Source of the DNA: Pectinophora gossypiella | Lineage: Eukaryota > Arthropoda > Insecta > Lepidoptera > Gelechiidae | Direction: 5' to 3' | NCBI RefSeq assembly: GCF_024362695.1 | Contig: NC_065404.1 | Coordinates: 5,372,604 to 5,436,603 of the forward strand | DNA length: 64,000 nt | Shown: positions 32,071 through 42,870 of the stretch, piece by piece | Layout: each line of letters opens with the position of its first letter | Position numbering within the stretch: position 1 is the first letter of the stretch | The notes under the pieces: model-generated | What the model was told of the DNA's origin: nothing | The model's input: only the letters and a program-made list of their open reading frames with translations | Databases searched by the model: none | Position numbers and translations under genes: made by a program

Positions 32071-32160
32071 AATAATATGTGGAAGATGTGTTGTGGCTGG
32101 GTGTTATAACAAGTGTCATCATGTATACCCAAAAACAAACATAAAAGATGTAAGTATGAA

Positions 32161-32841
32161 CTTTATTTTAATTGGGTCAAATGTAAAATTATTGACTCAT
32201 ACTGTTACTGTCCTCGGTTGATAGTGTAATATTGTTGGACTTATCTCAGCGCGTGTTCCCGTCATTGTGTCGAGATAGTTGAATCATATCGAAATAAACT
32301 TTGACCACTGACCTAATTTAGTGCGACATTTATTTTATCACCATTTATGTATATTATGTTACTATTGTCACTTGTTTGTTTGTGACCGACGCCGCGATAC
32401 GTACGAAAAGTACGTAAAGTATTCTGACTTGGAAACGCACACCCGACTCGAGATCGCAATTTCGAGATCCCGCGGGATTGGAAATATCAATCTCGATGAA
32501 CGATGAAAACTGCTTGTTTGTGACAGTGAGATTAATTAAAACAAAATATTTTTTGAAAGAAAACAAAAACCTTTGTTCTTCTATATTACTAACGAAATAA
32601 TTAAGCTTTCTTTGGAAATCAGTAATCAAAACAAAACCTCAATGATATTCGCCCAATCCCGTCAATCTCGAATCGCACAAAATTAGACGAGATCTCGTGA
32701 GATCGTGATTGCGTTCCCTAACACCGTTGTATGATGTTATCGGCCCGTATCTGCCCTCGCAGCGCGGCATCTGACGCTGGTGTCGCAACTGCATAGATTT
32801 ATATTATAACTTGTCAATTAGTCTCATTAGTCCCTGCTTCT
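32161..32841. other. Intron 1 sequence
   Basis: No gene or repeat family assigned. GAGATC-rich patches at 32440-32475 and 32680-32700 are unexplained. Confidence 0.4.
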
Positions 32842-33012
32842 AAAGGCTCGTTAAGCCGGTCCCAGTACTCCCGGTACTCCTTACTAACGTCAGTTAGTAG
32901 TCCTTCGTTACATGAGCCATGTCAGGGGCCTTTGGCGGCTCAATAGTAATCCTGACACCAGGCTTGATCGGGTTGGTAATCCACTTCACAACCCACACGA
33001 TACAAGAAAAAA
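32842..33012 (+). mobile_element. SINE A, 5'-truncated
   Basis: Partial core (GGCTCGTTAAGCCGGTCCCA), CATGTCAGGGGCCTTTGGCG, GCTCAATAGTAATCCTGAC, GGTTGGTAATCCACTTCACA, CCACACGATACAAG. Confidence 0.85.
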
Positions 33013-33461
33013 TTGTCTCATTAAAATCCGTGGACTTCTTTTGTGGCGCGGATTATATTTTAAACCTGGTATTATCTTTAAACTTTGTTATGTAAAAAGG
33101 TGGTATAGGCCGGAAATTTGAAAGCACAAGAGTCTATGGACTATCGTCAAATTTAAGTAAATATATTATGATATATAGAAAGATAATATATTATGATATA
33201 ATATAAAGTTGATATTACCGTTCTTCACCTTACATGACATTTTAAAATGTCACGGTGAAAACTTCATCTCTTCTGCATGGTTATAAATCGACTATCTGTC
33301 CTATATTTGCATATATTGTGTCAACTCAGATGTCGCTAAGCGCAACAAAGATCTTTTTCAATGACATGTCTGGCTCGTGAGTCCTAAATGGCTAGCGACG
33401 GCACCCCGTGGATCTAAATCCTCACCGCGGCACGTGCCGGCACGTTCACACTGTGGTTGAC

Positions 33462-33640
33462 GAATCAGAATCAAAATCAGAATAAGAATCAGAATCATGT
33501 ACTCAACGTAATTATCATAGATAAACTTGTTGATGGTAAATTTTACATTTTTGATTCTACGTCATTTCGCAAGGTGTTATGGCTGAGGAGAAGAAATGAT
33601 AAGAAACTGCAACAGCAACACATCTTTTAAATTAATGTAG
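33462..33640 (-). mobile_element. LINE 3'-end family Q
   Basis: In reverse: TGCTGTTGCAGTTTCTTATC, ACGTAGAATCAAAAATG, GTTTATCTATGATAATTACG, then a (GATTCT)n tail. Copies at 49960-50115 (reverse) and 54915-55082. Confidence 0.82.
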
Positions 33641-33767
33641 GTATACATTAAAAGCATCTTGTCCTATTACAAACCTCAACCAAACATCTTGTTTTACTAT
33701 TATTGCGTATGGCATAAAATATACCGCGTGTATCATATTATGTGCCCTTTGCTTCCTCAACCAAGAC

Positions 33768-33985
33768 TCTGCACTATCCGTCCCACTGTGTAACTCGGAC
33801 ACACCCCGGACACTACATACAAACAACACATTCACATTATCGTACACGCGAATCTGTGTGTGACGTCTGACACCATACGATTCAAGTCTAAACTATGTTT
33901 GAAGGGGGGTTAGGTAAACCTAGGCTCAGACTCTGGTGGGGAGCGGAGATTTGCCATTCTAGTATTATTCTACGTCTCGGCTACG
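33768..33985 (+). repeat. Unclassified repeat U
   Basis: CACCCCGGACACTACATACA, ATTATCGTACACGCGAATCT, GATTCAAGTCTAAACTATGT, GGTGGGGAGCGGAGATTTGC, as at 14606-14870. Confidence 0.75.
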
Positions 33986-34069
33986 CCACCTGGGAACCGG
34001 TGTAGGGGTGTCGTTCACTAATAGGGTTTGATCCGGGTGTTCGCATTCACAGTTTGGTGTCTCCTTTCA

Positions 34070-34140
34070 GCCCTATGTATGTAGGTAATAATTCGAAATG
34101 GAGGGAGCAGAGCTACAAATAATCAGAAGACAACTGGAAG
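34070..34140 (-). mobile_element. Retroposon J fragment
   Basis: GAAATGGAGGGAGCAGAGCT, ACAAATAATCAGAAGACAAC. Diverged. Confidence 0.55.
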
Positions 34141-34966
34141 CAGCATAATAGTAACACCATTTCCCGTATCCTGTTGACCTGTTGTTGTCGTACGACTAAC
34201 CTTTTGACTGTTAATAACTTATTCCATATTTTTCCATCGTGTCCCAATTCAGCGATAACGCGAGTTTGATAAAGTGCTAAAGTATAATGTTGTGTTGAAT
34301 ATTTTCATGAATATAGAGCAGGGCCTCTTAGAAGTTATTCACAATAACACGTTGTTCTATTGATTGTTTTGTTTTTGCTTCACAGTTCTGTGTCTTTGTT
34401 TCAATGCGTAGTACGTACACAAATATCCTATCTTAATTAAGCAACAAATCTATAATCGAGATTTCTAAAATTTTAAATGGCGAGTAATTGCTAACAGTAT
34501 CGAGTATGTGACTTGATCAAGCCTCATCAATACCATAGAAAAAAATTGTAGGCAAGATTGTTATGGAGTACATACAATAACCGATGTTGGAGTGAATGTA
34601 ACACGATTTGAGGAAGTAAAGGTCATTGCAAACTATGCCTTGCAAGAGAGGTATTAGGCGATTTTTTACGCGACATTACCTTTTTCGATGCATTGTTAAA
34701 GATTACAGCTATTTACGATCTGTATTGTACGTTGCAGTTTTGTAATCAACATTTCGACATTTACTTTCCGAATGCGTATGAAATTTGCGGTCTGATCTAT
34801 GACGTTTTGAAAACTCAATTGCATTGCTAACATTGTCTCCGGTCAAATAGGTAGTGAATGCCAATAATTTATACTAACATTTGTCTGATTTTTACTTTTA
34901 TACTTGTTGCGTGTCAAGTAGATGTCGCGGATGATTTGAGTGTAAGATTTTTTGTCATTTTGCAAT
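34141..34966. other. AT-rich intron 1 sequence
   Basis: No exon or repeat family assigned. Confidence 0.45.
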
Positions 34967-35027
34967 TGCATCATTGTCAGAATCTATCTATAAGATGTAC
35001 TTATAGATAGATTCTGACAATGATGCA
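34967..35027. repeat. Perfect 28-bp hairpin with 5-nt loop
   Basis: Arms 34967-34994 and 35000-35027 are exact complements (begins TGCATCATTGTCAGAATCTA); the loop is ATGTA. No mismatch or bulge. Confidence 0.95.
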
Positions 35028-35261
35028 GTTTCTTGATTTCTAGGTACTCGTGGCAAAAAATCCATTTGCAAATGCTTCTAAGTTCAAAACCGAGCTTATT
35101 ACAACAAGATGACCGCGTTCTTTTCTTTTGTATAATGAAGACCTGAATAAAAACAAAAGACGAGCTCGAGGGAGCGAAAAACATAAATAGACGATAGAAT
35201 AAGAATATTTCAACAAGAAACTTTTTCAGCCGATGATTACTTTGTAACTAACTCTTCTATC

Positions 35262-35372
35262 GTGTGGCTTGTGAGGTGGGTTACCAACCCCATCAACCCT
35301 GGTGTCAGAGTTGGTGTCTTGTTCAAATGAGTCATGTCAGGGGCCTTTGGCGGCTCAGTAGTAACCCTGACC
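35262..35372. mobile_element. SINE A tail with inverted halves
   Basis: 35262-35318 is the end of the SINE A tail in reverse (TATCGTGTGGCTTGTGAGGT, CATCAACCCTGGTGTCAG). 35325-35372 is the middle of the same tail in forward orientation (AAATGAGTCATGTCAGGGGC, GGCTCAGTAGTAACCCTGAC). Confidence 0.8.
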
Positions 35373-35784
35373 TTGTAATTAAAATGTTGAAATATTTAGA
35401 CCAAAAATACCAATTTCAAAAGGTTATGTAAAGTGCAATGCCAAAGAACTTGCTCGACTTGACACACTGCTTTTTAACATTCTCGGTTTACTTAATTAAA
35501 GAAACGGTCTTTATAATTACCCTTCTATATTTAGAGTTGAAAAATAAAGGCTGCAAAATAGTAACTACCTAATTAATAACCTAGTTGAACTGTGGCTAGG
35601 GCCAAGATCTAAAAGTATGTTCCGAGTTTAATCATGACTGGACAGCGTTTAAACCAGATACTGAATAAAATGTATTTTTTCGTACCTTGCATGTTTAAAA
35701 AATTAAGCAAAATAAGTAAATCTATTTTTGTGCGTTTCAATGTCAGTAAGGAATTGTTAACAAAATACTACCTGAAGGCCTGTT

Positions 35785-35845
35785 TACATCAGCATTTTTA
35801 CCGACTTCAAAAAAGGAGGAGGTTCTCAATTCGACCGTATATTTT
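35785..35845 (+). repeat. Repeat S
   Basis: TACCGACTTCAAAAAAGGAG, GAGGTTCTCAATTCGACCGT then a T-run. A very common lepidopteran repeat type. Confidence 0.7.
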
Positions 35846-36879
35846 TTTTTTGTCACATTGTTATTGTTTTCGTGTGGGATTCCTTAATTTGTTAACACTT
35901 GAAAACGTAACTTGGAATTTGGTAATGCGTAAATGGCTCCTACACATCTCTCCACATAGATTTCCAATGCGATATGGAACAATGCTTTTTGCGATATGAA
36001 CATAAACGATTTATGAATTTAGGTAAAAATACCTAACTTCCGGTATCTTTTTTGGATATTTATAAAGTATGTCTCTTTCCCAATACTTTATCATACTGCA
36101 TAGTTTTGTCGCCTGAGGAATTCATGTTGGGGTCTACTACCTTCCTTTCCTACACTAGTATGTAATCCGCTGATGAATAACATGACCATCACGTGGACAA
36201 GCGGCGTCCACGCCATGTCTCGTGTGAGTATCACCTAACAATGAATCATTTTCGCCGTGTAAGCTATTTACAGACAGACAATACCAAAATGGCAAAACAA
36301 ACTTTCGTCTCGGCGCTTACCTCCGTTATCTGGTCAAGGATCATTGGCACACTTCAATTCCGCAAGTCCTTACGTCATAGGTAACGTATTGGCGGATTAT
36401 AACATCGATTTGTTTATTTTCCGTGCGAAATTGTATAATTATACTCGCTCGTCGTATTTAAAGTTGTCCAACTTAATTAAGTTAAAGCGAAGCTAGGTTT
36501 TATTGGTGTTAAGTTAGGTTGATACGATGACGATCTGGATGCCTTTATAGGGAATTGGCGAAACATCTGCCTGGATAGGGAACTATGGAAGAAGACAGGG
36601 GAGACCTTTGCGCAGCAGTAGAACGTGGGACACAATAGGCTAGAGAAAAAAAGTTTGATTTTTTCTGTAAAATACACAGATTATGTAGTACTTTACATAT
36701 CACTTTGTAAAACAATCTAAAATGGTCTCGTGAACTCGTAAGAGATGACACACTTTTATTTTTCTCTGCAATGAATGCTTTGTTGTCTTGTTGACACAAT
36801 TTAAAAGACAATAGTTTGCTTTTACTTCGTACATACACATTTTACCAATATTTTTCCCTTTTATTTTATTGTTTGAAAT
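35846..36879. other. Intron 1 sequence
   Basis: Short open frames only. Nothing recognised. Confidence 0.4.
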
Positions 36880-37110
36880 GCATATTAAAAACTATAGGTA
36901 CCCACATTCCCGCAAAATCAGCGGTGAACGAAAACATCGTGAGAAAACCCACATTCCCGAGAAATGCATTTTCGGAGGTATGCGACCTAGCCTGTATTGG
37001 GCTGGTTTTCCCTTCGCGGGTTGGAAGGTGACACCGGCAGTCGCTCTGTAAAAAACCGGACCTGTCAAATCTTCAGGTTAGGTGAGCAGACCGTGAACAC
37101 GAGATATCTC
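36880..37110 (+). mobile_element. LINE 3'-end family W
   Basis: AACGAAAACATCGTGAGAAA, ATGCATTTTCGGAGGTATGC, GTATTGGGCTGGTTTTCCCT, TTCGCGGGTTGGAAGG, ACCGGACCTGTCAAATCTTC. Reverse copy at 48055-48185. Confidence 0.75.
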
Positions 37111-37679
37111 TAGAGATATGTTGCATATTATAAACTATGGAAGAAGAAAAATGAAGACTGTATACTTCTACTACCTAATATCTTTTATCCACCTAACTCT
37201 ACTTACTGTAGAACACGATGTTATTCGTGATATTACCGAATTATCAGTCTAAACAATGACCTTTAAACTGCGTTTGAACTTGTAACTATTGGCATCGACT
37301 GCCGTTGCCGAGAGGGCCAACAAATATTGCATTTACCTTCGAATAGCAGGTTCTCAATGCTCTATATTCTAGTAAACATTCGGCAGAATGCATGTGTAGC
37401 GTGCAGCAGTTTGTGTGTGTGTTACACAATACACACACACATATAAATGTCTAATAACCGCGTGGCTAACACCAAAAACTGATAGGCATTTTAAGTGGAA
37501 TTCAATTTAAACTTGTTGAACTAAACTGGATTTTATTACTTTACGTAACTGAGCAGGTTTTGTATGCGATGCTAATTCACTTTGCGATGCGTAGTTGTAC
37601 GAAGAACAATGTTTGATTGATCCTTACTGGCATTGTAGCACCTACTTCTTTTAAATTATTTTCATATTAGGTAGGTGTG
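37111..37679. other. Intron 1 sequence
   Basis: No exon or repeat assigned. A small (CA)n lies near 37430. Confidence 0.4.
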
Positions 37680-37736
37680 ATGAATTTAGTTAATGCCATC
37701 TGCGGCAAATCAACAATAAGTCACGTCAAAAAAAAG
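37680..37736 (+). mobile_element. LINE family G, extreme 3' fragment with poly(A)
   Basis: TAGTTAATGCCATCTGCGGC, ATCAACAATAAGTCACGTC, then A-run. Immediately followed by a longer copy. Confidence 0.85.
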
Positions 37737-37737
37737 G

Positions 37738-38067
37738 TGTGATGAACGAACTGTGCATTAACAGGATACTCAGCCAATCAGCTCTCGACACCAAACACTT
37801 CAGGATCCCGATACCGGCCCCGCCGGCGTGGTCGACGATTTCGCTCAATCAGCGCTTTATCGTTATCGACCCACTAGGGTCGATTAATTCTTTCAAATAT
37901 TTTCCTCTCAGACGACGCCCTGAGCTGAGGTTCGCGCCCAACTGGGCACGCTCAGGCCTGTTGTCTTAAACGTTGTACCGGGTGAGACCCTTCAGCGCTC
38001 CCCATTTGTGCAGCCAAGTTGTTAATGCCATTTGCGGCAAATCTACAATAAGTCACGTCAAAAAAAA
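37738..38067 (+). mobile_element. LINE family G 3' end with poly(A)
   Basis: Contains CCCCGCCGGCGTGGTCGACG, TATCGACCCACTAGGGTCGA, GAGGTTCGCGCCCAACTGGG, GGCCTGTTGTCTTAAACG, TTCAGCGCTCCCCATTTGTG, and ends CTACAATAAGTCACGTC plus A-run. No complete ORF. A poly(A)-tailed LINE end in tandem with another. Confidence 0.85.
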
Positions 38068-38386
38068 AGTTTGCTGACGTCATTATTGGTTATAACTTGC
38101 CCTTGTGCCTCACCTTGACTCGGGAATATAGGTATCCAGGTTTCCAAGGCTTATCTCGAGACAAAGACGTGTGAGATCATCAATAGACCGACTTGGTCCG
38201 ACGTTGTGGAAACGTCACGTACCACACGTCTGTTTTATATCGGAAGTCTTCATCAGCACTATGCGCCGTTAATCGGACATAGATAGTACTATCGTGTCCT
38301 AAGTAGGTATTGGTTTATACGTACATCTAGACACGTGCCTAAATCCTAAATTCTTTTAAGATCATATCAGAAATGTGCAATCTCAT

Positions 38387-38674
38387 CTCGAGGAGCTCGG
38401 TGGTGCAGCGGTAAACGCGTTCGGCCTGCGATTGTTGAAGTTAAGCAACTTTCGCAAAAGCCGGTCATAGGATGGGTGATCACAAAAAAAAAAGTTTTCA
38501 TCTCGAGCTCCTCCGTGCTTCGGAAGGCACGTGAAGCCGTTGGTCCCGGCTGCATTAGCAGTCGTTAATAACCACCAATCCGCACTGGGCCCGCGTGGCT
38601 CCCTATCCATCCATAGGGGAGGCCCGTGCCCCAGCAGTGGGGACGTTATTGGGCTGGTGATGATGATGATGATG
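38387..38674 (+). mobile_element. SINE C, full length, with 11-bp duplication
   Basis: Flanked by TGCAATCTCAT (38376-38386 and 38675-38685). The 5S-like part lies at 38437-38480 (GAAGTTAAGCAAC ... GGATGGGTGA), the A-run at about 38482-38492, the shared core at 38512-38550, the (GAT)n tail at 38658-38674. Confidence 0.95.
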
Positions 38675-38738
38675 TGCAATCTCATAGAATATGATTATGA
38701 CGTCCGTGACTTTATGTCAAACGCCCCGTGGTGGCCCA

Positions 38739-39010
38739 ATGAAGGACTTTCCAATCGACGTTCCCCAAACACACGATAGATGGCGTTGTTCACATTTAAC
38801 GTGATAATTACCTATTTTCTCATTACTGGGGTACTTACATAATTATTCAAAAATATAATGTAATGGCAGAAACATATATAAAACTAATTGTTGCTTCATA
38901 TTTGGATCACATTATGTATAGAATAATTTTGCTACCTATATTGCTTTTTTTTTGATCAGAATAATAATGGGTGGAAGTTGTAATTGTACCTTGGTGTGAA
39001 ATGAAATGAA
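38739..39010 (+). mobile_element. Foldback MITE N, copy 4, partial
   Basis: CAATGAAGGACTTTCCAATC, GATAGATGGCGTTGTTCAC, TTGCTACCTATATTGC, ATAATAATGGGTGGAAG. The right arm is absent. Confidence 0.78.
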
Positions 39011-39483
39011 AAATGAATGAATAATGATGTCATAAAAAGGAGGATGGAGGATAACAGGAGGTTATGTATTTGACCCGTATGTATGTAAGATTGTTGGAAT
39101 TGCACAATGTATATTATTTATTTATTAAATCTTAATACTAAAAATACAATTATCAATGCCCTGCAAAACTGTTTAAACAGTTTGTCTGCAGGAAAGAGTC
39201 TCTACTAATAATATGAACTTATATCTAATAGTCAATTAATAACATAAGTTAACTAGGAATAATAAGTTAGCTACGACACGAGTCTAGAAGGTGTTGTTTA
39301 AGTAATTTTTTATATTTACTTTTATTTGGTTCTAGACGGATGTTCTCGGGCAAACTATTCAGTAAGTAGGGAAGTATCTTATATGCGTATATTATGTTAG
39401 CTAGTAGGTAGTTAGTAATCTAATTATTTCAAAATTGGGTTTCCGTTTGCTTAGCTCTAATTTTTCTTAATAAATCATCTGCG
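39011..39483. other. AT-rich intron 1 sequence
   Basis: ATTTATTTATTAAATCTTAA near 39115 resembles the end of the retroposon at 31842-32070. Otherwise nothing assigned. Confidence 0.4.
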
Positions 39484-39712
39484 CAGACATCCATCATTAA
39501 CACTTATCGTTATCGGCCCACTAGGGTCGATTAATTCTTTCAAACATAATCCTTTCATTCGCCGGCCTGAGCCAGAGTTCGCGCTCAACTGGGCACCCTC
39601 AGGTCTGTTGTCTTAAATTTTTGTACCGGTAAAGAGCCCTCAGCGCTCCTCATTTGTCCGGCCAATTTAATGCCATTTGCGGCAAATCTACAATAACTCA
39701 TGTCACAAAAAG
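39484..39712 (+). mobile_element. LINE family G 3' end
   Basis: TATCGGCCCACTAGGGTCGA, GAGTTCGCGCTCAACTGGGC, CAGCGCTCCTCATTTGTCCG, ATTTGCGGCAAATCTACAAT. The poly(A) is degraded. Confidence 0.85.
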
Positions 39713-40011
39713 AAGACAGTTATCGATCAGACCCAATGTAAAATCTTATGTCTTATATCCCGACAGATGAGGGATTAAACACAGTTTAGTGGTAAAGCCT
39801 CTAGGTTCAGCTGGTTGACTGATAAGTGGGGTCTATAGTGCAACTTCTAGACAATCTTAAAACCAATACGAACGGGACTAATGACCGAGCTTTAACCCTG
39901 TTCAATTCAAATGACAATCAGTCTTTAGAGGCATACAAATGTGAATATCTTTACAATACCTGGTTTAAAGGTGCATAGATTTAGATTGCCTATATGCTAA
40001 CATAACGTAAC

Positions 40012-40140
40012 ATGCCTGTATCCCCGAAGGGGTAGGCACAGGTGTATATAATGTAGTTTATACAACCACTCTTCGCATGTTTAAGTCCCATGCAATAGGG
40101 GGCGAGGCTACTGCCTTTAACCGGGCACAAATCCTGGAAA
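40012..40140 (+). mobile_element. Repeat family K
   Basis: GCCTGTATCCCCGAAGGGGT, TAAGTCCCATGCAATAGGGG, GCACAAATCCTGG. A related piece lies at 51738-51795. Confidence 0.68.
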
Positions 40141-40254
40141 GCACGAGATCAATTATATTATCTATGATATCCTTACGGTTGTCTGGAAGAAATCGCTTTA
40201 AGCAATAAGGCCGCCATTTGCCGTGTACCTAGTTAAGAGTAATGTGTAAATATT

Positions 40255-40412
40255 TCCTTTTATTTTGGTGTTATAAAGTATATTTGTATTTGTATGGTCC
40301 AAACATGAATTCAAACTCAAAATGTCAAATTCTGTGGTTTTGATCCCGGGATTCGAACCGTGTCCCTATGATGTAAATCACGAGTTCTTCCATCTGGGCT
40401 ATCACGGATTAC
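40255..40412 (-). mobile_element. tRNA-derived SINE, separate family
   Basis: In reverse: AATCCGTGATAGCCCAGATG (A-box) and ACGGTTCGAATCCCGGGATC (B-box), then AAAACCACAGAATTTGACAT and ACCATACAAATACAAATATA. Not a working tRNA gene. Confidence 0.75.
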
Positions 40413-40624
40413 ACTAACGACACAAACAAAGACCATTTTATAATCTAACTGCGTGACTAATACATGTTAATAGCTAATTTGTATACACGGCTTCATTAGT
40501 CATTCCTGGTTAGTACTTTGTGTATTATACTTCTATCTAGTCTGGAATATCCCCGAAGCGACCATTAGGAATGGCGGGCGTATAGTGTTGGATTGGAAGT
40601 AAACAATTACGTGTTTTTTTTTTT

Positions 40625-41010
40625 TTTGACGTGACTTATTGTAGATTTGCCGCAGATGGCATTAACTACTTGGCCGGACAAATGGGGAGCGCTGAAGGCT
40701 CTCACCCGGTACAACGTTTAAGACAACAGGCCTGAGGGTGCCCAGTTGGGCGCGAACCTCGGCTCAGGGCGTCGTCTGAGAGGAAAAATATTTGAAAGAA
40801 TTAATCAACCCTAGTGGGTCGATAGCGATAAGCGCTGAATGAGGGAAATCGTCGACCACGCCGGCGGGGTCGATATCGGGGCTCTGAAGTGTTTGGTGTC
40901 GCGAGCTGATTGGCTGCCTCTATGGCTAGAGTAATCGGGTCGTCGGGATCGTATATTACGTCCTTCGGGCGCCGATACTTTTCAGTACCGTCCAGTTGCT
41001 AATCATCTAG
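40625..41010 (-). mobile_element. LINE family G 3' end, longest copy
   Basis: Poly(A) appears as a T-run at 40611-40627. Continues TGACGTGACTTATTGTAGAT, GGAGCGCTGAAGGCTCTCAC, GGGCGCGAACCTCGGCTCAG, CACGCCGGCGGGGTCGATAT, GTTTGGTGTCGCGAGCTGAT and on to TCCTTCGGGCGCCGATACTT. Confidence 0.87.
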
Positions 41011-41191
41011 AGCATATCGCTAAAGTCAGCTTTAGGCTCGGCACAAACGGGCCAGCCGTGACCATCGGTGGCTGTCGCGCGCTACCGCCACATTTGTAAC
41101 ATTTAAGGGTGTTGGGACCCTCGCTCAGCAAAAATAGACGGCGTAAGTGTAGGTGATCGAAATTATTATTTTTGTCATAGATAAACTGAAC

Positions 41192-41524
41192 AGCCTCCGT
41201 GGTCTAGTGGTTAGAGCGTTAGGCTCACGATCTGGAGGTCCGGCTTCGATTTTCGATGGGGACATTCTCGAAATCACTTTGTGAGTCTGTCCTTTGTTTG
41301 GTAAGGACTTTTCAGGCTTGAATCACCTGATTGTCCGAAAAAGTAAGATCATTCCGTGCGTCGGAGGGCATGTTAAGCCGTTGGTCCCGGCTATTAGCCG
41401 TAAAAACTCCTCCATCAACCCGCATTGGAACAGCGTGTTGGAGTATGCTCCATACCCCCTCCGGTTGATTGAGGAGAGACCTGTGCCCAGCAGTGGGATG
41501 TATATAGGCTGTTTATGTTGTATG
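41192..41524 (+). mobile_element. SINE B, full length, with 10-bp duplication
   Basis: Flanked by TAAACTGAAC (41182-41191 and 41525-41534). Same head, core and B-type tail as 26875-27207, with a few differences (CGTGCGTCGGAGGGCATGTT in the core). Confidence 0.95.
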
Positions 41525-41534
41525 TAAACTGAAC

Positions 41535-42131
41535 TAAATGAGCTCTATGCCTTTTTGCCACTACTTGAAGGTCTTGAGAACCTACCTATTGTGGTGAAGG
41601 CTAAAGGGTCCTACCAGCGGTGGCAAGTCCTGCAGGCCGCCTATGGTCCCGGGCCGGTTTCAAGCTTCAATCCGTGTTTGATTACAAATAACGCAATACA
41701 GGTCAGGGAATAGAAATCATTTCAGGTACGCAAAGGCGAAGGTAGTAAAACTAAAAATACAATTGAAGCAGTACAGAAATAACGACCGATGAATAAGTCA
41801 TTGGTTGATGGACGTGGTATTTACGACGTGATTCGATAGCTACCATTTATAATGTATGGGTGGATGCAAAGTGATATGCTACAACATGTGGTCGTTATTG
41901 GTAGAAGCTTTTTATATAACCTTTTATCGATTGTTAAAGTTCCGTCCAGTTGCAAAAAAAAACAAATATAAAACAAAGAAACAAAAGAAGTAAAAAATCG
42001 TTTTTCGAAAATCGTAGGTAACGTGTTACTATAGTAACATAATATACATCAATAGGTATATATATATAGATGACGACGAACGACGGTTAGTTTATTATAA
42101 AATATTTACTTACCCCAGGATTTGTATGATG
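41535..42131. other. Intron 1 sequence
   Basis: No exon or repeat assigned. Confidence 0.4.
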
Positions 42132-42255
42132 TATAGTCATGGGCAATATCATGTGCCCACTATAGAACCCTGTCGCATTACCATATTTGACATTCAATGA
42201 GACATTCGGTTTAATTTGTCAAAAAAGTTAATGTGACATGGTTTCAAACCGTACC
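42132..42255 (+). mobile_element. MITE family E, partial
   Basis: TAGTCATGGGCAATATCATG ... TAATGTGACATGGTTTCAAA. The right terminal repeat is lost. Confidence 0.72.
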
Positions 42256-42689
42256 TATGATGCCTTTGGTAGGTAAGTACTCAACTACGTAATGCACGTT
42301 ACCTATACGAGTTCGGATGATAAAACCCAAATTGAGATATAAACATTCTTTTGTTATCATCAATAAACCCTCCAGACAAAAATAGTAAGTATAAATCAGA
42401 CCGTGTTATTTGTATAAATTGTTACAAGACAATTACGGTCAAGATTTGTACGAATACGTATTTCAAGGTTGTTACGAATAGTTACATTCTCAATTATAAA
42501 TTAGGTTAAATAAATATTTTAAAGAAACATTATTCTTAAGAGGTGGCAATAGGGGTTAATAACTTTTAAAAATTTCCTGAATAATGATTTTTTAATATTT
42601 CATAAACTTTATGTATCTATTTTATTTTAAAAGTTTTGAAACGGAAGTAATATATAGTATTTTGTGTATTAGCATGATATGCTCTTGAA

Positions 42690-42870
42690 AAGATACTTGA
42701 AAGAATTAATCGACCCTAGTGGGTCGATAGCGATAAGCGCTGATTGAGGGAAATCGTCGAGCACGCCGGCGGGGTCGGTATGGACCATGAGATAGAACCC
42801 TAATGGTCCATCATATTGGAGGGACACAATCCCTCTGTCGTTTTTACTAAAAGCGTGCGGTTGAATGTAT
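42690..42870 (-). mobile_element. Fused fragments of families G and J
   Basis: 42690-42783 is family G in reverse (GAATTAATCGACCCTAGTGG, ACGCCGGCGGGGTCGGTATG). It runs straight into a J-like segment (GGTCCATCATATTGGAGGG, ACACAATCCCTCTGTCG). Confidence 0.72.

Larger units (their letters stand above)
31334..32160. mobile_element. Foldback MITE N, copy 3, interrupted twice
   Basis: TAATGAGAATTTTCCAGGCT and ATACATGGCGCTGTACAGAT on the left, AATATGTGGAAGATGTGTTG and TATACCCAAAAACAAACATA on the right. Retroposon J is inserted at 31522-31818 and another retroposon at 31842-32070, each with its own target duplication. Confidence 0.85.

Noticed and set aside
38437..38480. 5S rRNA gene fragment
   Set aside because: It recurs in the same place in every full SINE C copy with target duplications, so it is part of the SINE head.
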